Below are positions 31,139 to 40,610 of a stretch of DNA of 64,000 nucleotides, in pieces. A model generated the notes under the pieces. It was given only the letters and a program-made list of their open reading frames with translations, did not search any database and was not told where the DNA came from. Position numbers and translations under genes: made by a program. The stretch comes from Miscanthus floridulus (Eukaryota > Streptophyta > Magnoliopsida > Poales > Poaceae). How positions within the stretch are numbered: position 1 is the stretch's first letter; each line of letters starts with the position of its first letter. Location of the stretch: assembly GCF_019320115.1 (NCBI RefSeq), contig NC_089591.1, positions 24,654,502-24,718,501 on the forward strand, given 5' to 3'.

Positions 31139-33950
31139 TTAAGCTTCGCCAACACCGTCTATTTCGCCAAATAGGTCTATGTTGCCGACAAGCATTTTTG
31201 CTACATCTTCAACATCATCCTCCAGCTGCTGGGTTTCCGCGTTGCTCAGCCCGTCGGTGAACCCGCCCCCTATCGACTGGATATCGACAGTCGGGTAGTG
31301 GGACCGAACCACTGCAAGGGCATGAGTAGCGGCGGTCATAACGACGTCGCGGTTGAAGTTCTTAAAATTCTCCCACGCCGCCTTGCATCTTTGGATGATG
31401 GTGTCTGACCCTTGCTGCCTGCCGTCCGGATGAGGTGCCGATTCAATATCGATGCAGTCGAGTAATGGTTTTATTGCAGTGGTTATAGTGTTGAAGTTGT
31501 CTTTTTGGACCTTGGCTTCCTGCACCAGCACATCGAACTATGTCTTGGCTTTATGGCGATAATCTACAAGCATTACAATGGTTCATCATGCTAGAAAAGT
31601 ACTACAACATTATTTCTAACTAGGGGGTATTTACCTTTCAGTTCCTCGACCAGTTTATTTGCTCACTCCGACTCTTTCACTTTATCTTGTTGGATTTGCT
31701 CGACGGTCTAGCGTAGCTGGCTGAGTTTTGCATCTTGCTCTGCAAGCAAAATAGCTATCGAAAATACGGATGGCCAACTATTACAAAAGTACATTTGCTG
31801 ATAAAGCATACCAGATTTCTGCTTGGATACATTCTCGAGCTGCTTGCACTTCTGATCGAGCTGCTCGGATTTACTTTTGAGCTATCCGGTTTTCTTGCCC
31901 AATTGCTCGGACATATTTTTTAGCTCCTCGGATACAATCGCCACTTGTTCGGATTTCTTCTCCAGCTGCTCGGATGCAGCCATTAGTTGCTCAGACAGAA
32001 CGCCCTTCTGATGTTCTAGGTCCCGTGAGTTAGACTCTGCAAGGTCCCATTCGCGCTGGGCCCTCTTAATACTCTTTTCTGAAAGATTTAACGCCTCCCA
32101 GAGTTTCTTGTTCTCCTCGGCGAGGGGCTCCATCCTCTTCATCATTTGGTGTCGTTGCTCGGCTGTTCGAGCTATCCCCTATGGATGAACAATGCTAGTG
32201 ATAAACTTTGGTCTCCAACAACATATATCAGTATTTTAGGCGCGGTACTCACCTCGATTTGAGTCATAACTCCAGCAACGGTGGATTTCAACCTCTTTAT
32301 CTCCCTGGTGGTGTTTTCTTCCTCGACAACTACTACCTCTTCCCCGTGTTTTTAGAGAATCCAGATGGACTGGGGTTTAGGTTTGGCACGCTCGATCTCC
32401 TCAACCTCATCCTCCTCCTTTGTCGCTCGAGGCACCACTAGGGGACTCTATGGTCGGACAGCCGCTCCGATAACTCCTGATGTCGCTGCGGGCAGTGCAA
32501 GTTGCTCCTCGGCCATCGTCGGAGTTACCTCCTTAGCCTCCAGCACATCAACGTCAGCTATAGTTTCCATTTCCAAAATATCAACATTTTCAGTCACAGC
32601 CTCGGTCGCTGTTGCCGATGCGCCCGTTGTGTGCGCCAAGGATTCACCACCGCCAGGATCGCTGGTAGCGGCAGCTGACCCGTCCTCTATTTGTCGAGCA
32701 CTCAGGGACTCTTGGACGGGAGCAGTCGGTATTGTCCCTACTGAGGGTCCAGGCCTCGGTGTTGCCCTACATAATATCGGCCTGTCAGTACCCAAAAGAA
32801 ATCAAGGAACAATATTATTACTCCAAGACAAAGATACTTACGGTTTGGTCTTCCAATTCAACTTCTTGAACCGGCGATGCCTTCCTGATCCCCCAGGTGC
32901 TGCTGCTTGGTCTGCCTAATGGGGGGGGGGGTTCCTGCTCTTCTGCAGTAGGCTGCTGCTCTACTTGGTGCCCTAGAGCCTCCTCTGTGTGCTACTCTAC
33001 GGTTATTCCCCCTTGGTGCTCGGGGACTCCAGTCGTCTGCACCATCGAGACTTCCATCATTGCTTGCGCATGACTCTCCCTTGCTCGCTGCTCGGGGACT
33101 TCAGCACCCTTCGATGGCTCCTTTGTGCTCGGTGGATGCGTTGTCTGGTTTTCATCATCGTCAGACCACTCTAGCACTATGGTCCTTCGTGGTCGTTCGG
33201 TTCGGTCATCACCAAGCAAGATGCCGCCCGATTTGTGTGCAGTGGAGCCTACGGTCTTTCTCCTTTTTTGGACTGGCACATCTACCGCTGGTCTTTTCCC
33301 ATGGATCTTCTCTGATACCAGGGATGGACTATCCGACGAGGTGCTCAGCTCCTCCTCTTCGGGCTATAGTGGCCACCGAATGTCTACTCCTTTCGGCCAA
33401 TCGGCTCTCAGCACGTTTGAAAAGTATATTGCCCTATCCTGTGAATGGATCTTTACATAAGTAAGTCAGTCCTCTACTCGGCAATCACTGCCTGATCAAT
33501 GCGAAATGCAATTGTTACCTAGGGAGGTGGATTGGTGCAGTTGAAGGCCTTCGTTCCTTGTGGCTAGCTAAATGAGATATTGGAAGTGAATAGGTCCATG
33601 GCCTAGTCTATTACTTCTTTCTTTGACAGCCGATCTGTGCTTTCTCAGGTACCATCATCATCACCTTTGTAGTCAAACACCGGGTGGGCCCTCTCTTTGC
33701 AGGGCTGGATGCGGTGCACTATGAAGCTAGCTGCAACTAGTTCACCCCTAAGCTCCACACCCTTAATCAAGTCAAGAAGCTCCATTACTTGCTCCATGTC
33801 AGCACTATTGGGTCTCTCCGACCAGCTACTATGGTTCACCGGGATGTGGTGGATGTCGCATCGAATTATTGGGTGACTCTGTTTGATGTAGAACCACTTG
33901 GTGTCCATCTCGCGCACAGTAGAAGCGCATTCGCCGACGCACCACCGCAT
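31139..33950 (-). pseudogene. Antisense gene of the Tat element (gypsy-type 'Transposase_28'-like protein)
   Basis: Minus-strand segments in order: TKWFYIKQSHPIIRCDIHHI and LLDLIKGVELRGELVAASFI with RIQPCKERAHPVFDYKGDDD (33940-33645); a basic/acidic linker with RPRRTIVLEWSDDDENQTT (33279-32992); a low-complexity part (32795-32448); a coiled coil with repeated SEQL heptads (32145-31882); and WENFKNFNRDVVMTAATHAL, VRSHYPTVDIQSIGGGF with VGNIDLFGEIDG (31531-31139). The first block resembles the family annotated as putative gypsy-type transposon (PF04195, from memory). Gaps between blocks may be introns. The start is truncated. Its role in the element is unknown. Confidence 0.7.
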
Positions 33951-36053
33951 TGCTCCGCCGTCGCCTTGTTCCCTCGCCACTACACCATTGCCGCCTCCAG
34001 CTAACCATCAATTTTGCTGTCTTCCTCTCTACCTCCTTAACGTAGTAGCAGGGCCAGGCAAGCCACGGTGAGGGCAAATTCGCCGTTCTTGTCCTCGTCG
34101 AAATCATGGTCTCCATGGCCGCCTTCACGGTGAGCTCACCGCTGCTCTGCTCCCTTGCTCCTTCTTTCTTCCTCGTCGCGTTAGCGCTAGATACAGGTGT
34201 AGCCTAGCCTCAGGTGTGATCTTTATGGCGAACTATAGCCTTGTCGACATTGAAAACAATGGCCAGCGCCGCCGCGCTCTCACCACCGCACCACTAGGCA
34301 CGTGGATGAACCCCGTCGGCGTTTCCCACGTAACCTAAGTAGCCTAGGTAGGTTCATGTGGTCATCGTGGAGCCCATGTGCTTCTCGCAGGGCCTTGCCA
34401 TAGCCAGTAACAACCAACGCACCTCCACACAGCATCGCCGTGCTGCCATGCCTGGTGACGAGCCTCTTCGGTGCATCCGTGCCTCCACCACCTATACCTG
34501 TTGACATGGGAGAGTGAGTGGAGTACGATGGTGGGGTGGGTTTCAGCAGAAAGCTCATCACCGATGAGCTAGTGTTGGTCAAACTCGCTCCCCTATCTCT
34601 GTTTGGCTGACAGGTGGACCCGCTGACCCTTGGGTCCCATGTGTCAGCGACTGCAGTTAGGGTTTTGTTTTATTTCTTTTCTAGAATTTTGTGCTAATTT
34701 TGGAAAATCATATATAGAGCTAGGAATGTCCAATTTTGGTGAACCAAATTTTATTGGATTTCTCATGAAATGTAGTATTTTATAAAAATATGAGTTGCAC
34801 TATTTATGGTACTTTTCAAGGTTATTAAAATTTAGCTAGATAAGTGCTTTTTGAATGTTTGCAATCTTATAAAATGTATAACTTGAGCTAGGAAAGTGAT
34901 AAAATTGTAATTCCAATTTTGCTGATCTTGTGTTCACATGTTCTAGATAGGAAAAATAACAAACTTGTAGTAAACTTGATTGGAGTAGGGCCTTTCTATT
35001 TATCTATTAATAAATGGTGTTTTTTGAGGAAATTTGTAGGGATAAAAATAAGTAACATATTGCCATGTAAAATTTTGTATAGTATTATGGCACTAGGATG
35101 AAGCTAAGAAAAATGTAAAATATATTGTTTGACACTTTTCTATAGGGTTAACTATTTTCACTAAAATAAACCTTTCTAGCTTTTCATTTTTGTAGAGGGT
35201 GTTACACATGTTCAAATGGTATGAAATGTTTACAGTAGTCTATTGGGATCACTTGCAAGCTACTGTAATTTTCTGAGAATTTATTATGCAGATTTGGTAT
35301 ATGTTTGTCATTTCATCTAATTATTTAATTAAATTAATAAAGGCATTTAAATAAATAAATTGGGCTTCACCATTATGTTTTCTTGAGTGTATTTGATATT
35401 CCTAAACTGTTGGTTTATGTAGTGATGTCCAATTTTGAATGCTTATATGCAGTAAAAATATTATTGCTCTATAATTCATTTTTGAGGTGTTTTTGGATAG
35501 ATTCTGTTGTTGGGTATTTTTCATAGTGAAAATGAAGTTTACTGTAAAAATGGTTAATAACAAAGTTGTAGAGAAGTTCTTCATCTATTTTGTGTCAAAA
35601 TTTCAGACCAATAGGCCAAATGGTTTAGGAGTTCTTGCTGTTTATAGTTGGTCTCCCGAAACGCTTGTTATCTGGAATTTCTAGATAGAGCTGAAAAGAT
35701 TGCCTATTTTGGTTAGGATAGAATTTGAATTAGCTTTTGGTGATTAAATAAGAGTTGTAGGAGAATTTATATGATTTCTAGAAAGTAAAAAATCACAGCA
35801 TTTGGATAGGTAGAACTTCAGTTATGATGTAAACTTGTAACTGCTATGTGTAGCTCAGAAATTGTCTTGTGAAGAATATTGGAATGTTAATAGAGAATAG
35901 TTATGCACCTACTCAGTAAACAGGGAGTTAGCATTGTTATCATTGTGTAACTTAACCTCATTATCACAGCATGTACATTCCTAGGTCACATCATCCATGA
36001 TCCTTTTTATACATTCGTGGAACTTACTTATGCATATGCATGCAATAGGTGTA

Positions 36054-36236
36054 GCCGAGAAGATCACGTTAGTGGAACTGGACGCTGATCCACAAGAGTA
36101 GAGCCAAGAGGTGCAGTACCAGAAGATTCCAAGAGAAGGAGAGCCTGAAGCTGATCATCTTCCTGAGTGCCCAGATCATCAACCTGCCACGTTCGTGAAA
36201 GGCAAGCCCCGGAGCATTATAAGTCTCTCTATTTTA
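36054..36236 (+). pseudogene. Small reading frame inside the solo Tekay LTR
   Basis: The frame reads AEKITLVELDADPQE, a TAG at 36099, then QKIPREGEPEADHLPECPDH and QPATFVKGKPRSI. The same protein pattern (EITLLEFD, then PECPDHRPTSFLKGKPRSI) is found in both LTRs of the Tekay element at 48699-64000. Nucleotides have diverged more than the protein ending. Function unknown. Confidence 0.55.
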
Positions 36237-36464
36237 TTAATGTCACCTAAGTTACTCGTATTGCTGCATTACGTGGTAGGAGTTGTTTGGAAACACTTGC
36301 TGCATATTACCTTTCCTTGTCTAGAAATATCTACCCTAGAATCCTATTTAAGTCTAGGAACGCTCCTTACGCTTAGCTATACTTAGACCGGTAGAAGTCG
36401 GGTGATTTCCTGTCACCTACGAGCTATAGGCGATAAGTTGATCATGGTTGGCTATATTGTGCTA

Positions 36465-36935
36465 GAGAGAATTCCTTATTTGACACTGGGAAAATGAGTC
36501 GTTCCTTTCTTGGCCCTGATATTTTCTTCGTTCCCTATTTGACACTCACTTCAACTTTCGTTCCTAATTTGACACTGCCGTCAAATCCGTTAGCTAACGG
36601 TGTTAACTGGCCGTTAAAAAGACATTTTTGCCCCTAGAAAAAAAAGCGGCGAAGCAAATTTGAGAGAAAAAAAAACCTGCGCCTTTTTTTTTTAGCTGGG
36701 CGCATGCATCAGAGGCGGGCGCAGGTTTTTTTTCTTCTCAAATTTGCTTCGCCGTTTTTTTTCTAGGGGCAAAAACGTCTTTTTAACGGTCAGTTAACAC
36801 CGTTAGCTAACGGAATTGACGGCAGTGTCAAATTAGGAACGAAAGTTGAAGTCAGTGTCAAATAAGGAACGAAGAAAATTTCAGGGCCAAGAAAGGAACG
36901 ACTCATTTTCCCAGTGTCAAATAAGGAATTCTCTC
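36465..36935. mobile_element. Mutator-like palindromic MITE (471 bp)
   Basis: Starts GAGAGAATTCCTTATTTGAC and ends in the exact reverse complement; the two arms of about 220 bp are almost perfect inverted repeats around a short loop near 36700. ATTGTGCTA flanks both ends (36456-36464 and 36936-36944), the 9-bp duplication typical of Mutator-like elements. The corresponding position in the Tekay LTRs near 49918 and 61190 is uninterrupted, which confirms the insertion. No coding capacity. Confidence 0.9.
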
Positions 36936-38192
36936 ATTGTGCTATCATGGAACATAACCTGGTGATATTGAATAATTAGAGACCAAGCGGAGTCTTATGT
37001 TGTGGTAATCATAGTGATTCCACCTATGTTGTTTAAGGACCGGTCATTGGAGGTCATCTTGTCATGTTGAATGCATGCCTCTCATATAGTTGGCTAGATA
37101 AGTCGTTTCGACCGTGAAGCCAAGTAGCTCAACTAAGGCCAGGGACACGAGCAGTTAAAGTGCACACCCTAGAGGCAGTAAGGATGCGTGGAGAGCAAAT
37201 GGCGTAAGTCCAAGGGCAGGTTCGAGTCCTGAGCTCCCTGGTAGATTGGTAGTATCTTTGAGGGTGCGGCGCTGGTCTTACCCGCGATTGAACTTGAGTT
37301 GTACCAAAGGTGGCCTGATGCGACCTCGACGGGGGGAGTATGGGTGTGTGTTAGGAATAATTCCCCAACTGGGTAAGAATCGATTTGAATCGCCGTCTCT
37401 CCCGGATAGTGAGAACTTGATAGGAGTACACTTCATCGTAGTAATTGATGGAAGTGTTGGTTATGAGATTATGAAAGAAGTCAACTGGATATGGTTATTA
37501 TTGTGTTGACTTAATGGTACCAACATGTTTGGAATAGGATAGTTGCTAATCTAGTATGAGATAGGATTAGTAAATGGTGATTCACAAGTTAAGAGATTTT
37601 GGACAACTAATGCTTTTTATGCAAATAATGTCTACCAACTCTACTTATAAAGCCTTGCATACTCCTTGGTATCTAAGTATTTTAGTTGATGACGGGTAAG
37701 TCTAGCTGAGTACCTTCTTGTACTCAGGGTTTTATTTCTATTGTTGTAGATAATGTTATGTACCGCGGCTACTACAAGAACTGCTTTGCTCCTGCGTGGA
37801 TGAGGAATAGGACCATGGGCATGGTCATTCTATATATCATCTCACCTTGTGCTTTTGCTTAGAGATGACTATGAAAACTGGCTATGTATTAAACTATGTG
37901 TGATGTTGATGCTAAACTACTTTGCTTCCACTATTTAAACTTGGTTTGTAATAACTTTGTGAACTCCGATGTATGTGAGATATTTGTGAACTATTTGTGA
38001 ATTGTGATGTAACATGTGACTAGTTGTGTTGAATCAAGTAGGATCTTGGCTTGTATGTTTGTTGAATCGAGATCCTTCGTGATACTCGACGGACTATCAG
38101 ATTTATATGGGCTCAAGTGTGATGGTTTGACTGCCTTGGTTGTTGCTATTATACTTGTGCTCTTATAAATTGGACGGTTCTGTTACAGGGCT

Positions 38193-38815
38193 CGAAGTAT
38201 AGAAAATACATGCTTGTCCCAATGATTGCATATTGTTTCATAGAGATTACAAAGACTTTTATTCGTGTCCTCGATGCCATGCCTCATGATACAAAATTGG
38301 CAATGATGCCATGATGCAAGCTGGCCACGAGAAAAGACCGACCATGAATATGATGTGGTATTTCCCTATAATTCCTCGCTTGAACCATTTGTTTGCCACA
38401 TCAAAGATAGTGAAACTAATGAGGTGACATGCGAAAGATCGAGTGAATGATGGAAAGTTGTGACACCTAGCTGATGACGCCCAATGGAGAGCTATTAATC
38501 ACAATTATAGGCGGTCGTCTTCAAATGAAATAAGGAACATAAGGTTTGGTTTGAGCACAGATGGGATGAACCCGTTTAACATGGTTAGCAGCAATCATAG
38601 CACTTGGCCAGTGAGTCTTTGCATTTACAACCTTCCACCTTGGCTATGTATGAAACAAATGTACCTTATGATGCCAATACTAATCCAAGGGCCAAGGCAA
38701 GCTAGAAATGACATCGATGTCTTATTGGAGCCATTGATGGAGGAGCTACTAAAATTGTGGACAAAAGGTGAGAGAGTGTTTACACCAAAATTTGGAAGAA
38801 GAGTCGTAGGGACTT
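38193..38815 (+). pseudogene. CACTA transposase TNP2, continued (Transposase_21 domain)
   Basis: After the second GGGCT copy (38188-38192) the reading resumes with KIHACPNDCILFHRDYKDF and CPRC, then RPTMNMMWYFPIIPRLNHLF, ADDAQWRAINHNY, IRNIRFGLSTDGMNPFNMVS, HSTWPVSLCIYNLPPWLCMK and DIDVLLEPLMEELLKLW. These are hallmarks of TNP2. In-frame stops at 38200 (TAG, expected Gln), in SCPRCHAS-TGA, AGG-TGA-CAT and TTG-TGA-CAC are each one transition from CAG, CGA or TGG. The homology ends near 38790, next to another retrotransposon. Confidence 0.87.
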
Positions 38816-38832
38816 AAAAGCTCCCAAAATCA

Positions 38833-40574
38833 TGTCATCAAGGAATCAATTGCGTGCAGATCGGAATTAGTTGATTCGAATGCAATACGGGAATCGGCTT
38901 TCTTCAGGTAGCGCTAGCAGATAACGACAAAGGCTACAATCGGCATCGGGACAAGACATGTCAGACTCTATAAAAGGGAAAGATTAAAGTCTAAGTTATC
39001 TTAAATTAGGAATGTATTCTCTAGGGTCAAAGATTATGAGGAGTCATGCTGAGATAGGAGTCATGCGCAGGTCTCGGGTATAAATATCAAAGCCTGGCTA
39101 TTGTAAAACACACACAATCAATCAAATACAAGTTATTTACTTTTTTCGGCTCCGGCCACCCCTTAGGAGTAGGAGTAAAGTAGATCTCGACGAGTTCTTC
39201 AGCAAGTATGGCTACATCGATCTAGTCGACCTCCACTGCTTGTCTGTAAGTACCGTCATGGCTTATACCTCTATTCGTATGGCTGCATCGATCTGGTCGA
39301 CCTCCACTACGACTCTGGTATAAGTTAGTTATTGATTCTTGTCTAGTTCAAGTATGGCTGCATCGATCTGATCGACCTCCATTGCTCGAACTAGATTAAG
39401 GTCAAGTTATCGGCTCTATCTAAGGGTGGCATTCCTTTCGGATAGATTCATTAAGTTACCGATATTGGTTATTGCTTCCATTATTTATTTAATTACAGCA
39501 ATATCACTTCGCCCGATTGGGATTGATCTAGATCAGCCTTATATCTTGTTTAACCCATCATTTATTAATCTAAACTGATCTAATCTGCACTTTAAATGAT
39601 GAGTTATATTTTTATCAGCTGTTTTATATCAATCTTGATCGTGCATAGCGTGCGGTTAAGGCATGTTTGATCTTGAGTAGATCTATTGGCTAGCGAAAAC
39701 CATTTCATGGCCCGTTATCATGGCCTATGTGATTATGCCTCACACCTCACTGTTAGCACCGTGGAGTGGGAATCATTATTTGGTAGATCTGTTCCAGAAA
39801 GGGCATGACCTTAACTGTGCGCTATGCCTGAATCGGCTGTTTTAGCCGATATCGAGTGCTTTCACGAACAGTTCATGTCACGAGACCATTGAAGTAGCGA
39901 TAGATTGAAAGATGTGTTAGCCCCATGATCTTATTATTGTATTAGGATCTGCATGATTCTTCCTCATGCCCCACTGATATTAGTAATAAGTTAGGGTCAT
40001 CGAGTCTGTTGTTGTATCTATGGCCTGCATGATTCTGCCTCATGCCCCACTAGTCATAGCGATAGATGAGATCTAATATGTTCATTAGATTTATCTCTAT
40101 TAAATGGTTAAATGATGATGAATTGTTTCTTTTATAAAGCGGTTCGGTTACTCGCAGTCATTGGCTCAATATAAACTAATTACTGTCGACATCTTATTGC
40201 CATTGACCGATATTTGTCTAAATAATATTCATCCTGAACGATAACCGATTCTTCTTACGCAACCCCCTTGAGCTCTAACTAATTTATTCTTATAAATATG
40301 CTAGAATCGACTATTTAGTCGATCTCCCTTCATATCAGCTCTCAGAGCCGCATATTCGGGACTGTCTGGCAACACCGGCATGTTCCGCCCTAAATTACTG
40401 ATAAACTTTCTCTCCTTGTCAATTACTGGGTCAAATTGACTGGCACATCTCGAGAGGAGTGAGTAGGATCAACCATCCCTGCGCTGAAGCTAGGTGGATC
40501 TCCAGCTCCATCAAGCGGACCCTTCTAGCTTGCTCGTGTGCCCTTAGCACGGGACAAAATTCCTTGTCGACACA
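38833..40574 (+). repeat. 5' LTR of Tat-like gag-protease element
   Basis: Starts around TGTCATCAAGG after the TNP2 remnant and ends TTGTCGACA before the primer site. The left border is inferred because the partner LTR is outside the window. It contains three spaced copies of a 28-bp motif and duplicated CTGCCTCATGCCCCACT stretches. No coding sequence. Confidence 0.6.
39207..39390. repeat. Three spaced 28-bp repeats in LTR
   Basis: TATGGCTGCATCGATCTG with GTCGACCTCCA occurs at 39207, 39278 and 39353, spaced 71 and 75 bp. The motif includes ATCGAT and GTCGAC palindromes. Spacers differ but share AGT and TATA words. Confidence 0.8.
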
Positions 40575-40580
40575 CATTTC

Positions 40581-40596
40581 TGGCACACCAGGTGGG
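40581..40596 (+). other. Primer binding site (Tat-like)
   Basis: TGGCACACCAGGTGGG resembles the Tat primer site TGGCGCGCCAGGTAGG at 19169. A second copy, TGGCACACTCGGTGGG, starts the second interior at 44729. Confidence 0.6.
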
Positions 40597-40610
40597 AGCC
40601 CACAATTGTC

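Larger units (their letters stand above)
18986..33915 (+). mobile_element. Tat-lineage (RIRE2-like) Ty3/gypsy element, 3' truncated
   Basis: From left to right: end of a 5' LTR, primer site TGGCGCGCCAGGTAGGGG, gag (split by a 4.6-kb insert), protease, RT, RNase H, a second archaeal-type RNase H, integrase, a minisatellite-bearing spacer and an antisense gene. The second RNase H and antisense reading frames are marks of the Tat lineage. The 3' LTR is missing, and the antisense gene is cut at its start, so the right end was lost. It sits in the Tekay solo LTR. Confidence 0.83.
18207..38187 (+). mobile_element. Composite insertion: Tekay-type solo LTR carrying nested elements
   Basis: The insert begins TGTAACACCCTAGGTG and ends GGTTCTGTTACA, and perfect 5-bp GGGCT duplications flank it. 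Both ends match the LTR of the Tekay-type element at 48699-64000 (whose LTR ends carry TG-to-TA changes). Removing the nested Tat element and the MITE leaves roughly 4.6 kb, close to the 4.7-kb LTR of that family, and no gag or pol of that family is present. It is therefore a solo LTR formed by LTR-LTR recombination and later invaded. Confidence 0.82.
33916..38187 (+). repeat. Tekay-type solo LTR, right segment
   Basis: Matches the minus-strand reading of the 48699-52400 LTR: a GC-rich part, then GGTGGACCCGCTGACC with GTGTCAGCGAC, a long AT-rich part, the ECPDH-coding stretch near 36180, GTCACCTACGAG, a GGTAAG...CCTGATGCGACC region and the end TTCTGTTACA. It is interrupted by the MITE at 36465-36935. 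The left border is approximate. Confidence 0.75.

Noticed and set aside
37200..37230. GGTTCGAGTCC motif as tRNA T-arm
   Set aside because: No acceptor stem, D-arm or anticodon arm around it; it lies in LTR sequence.
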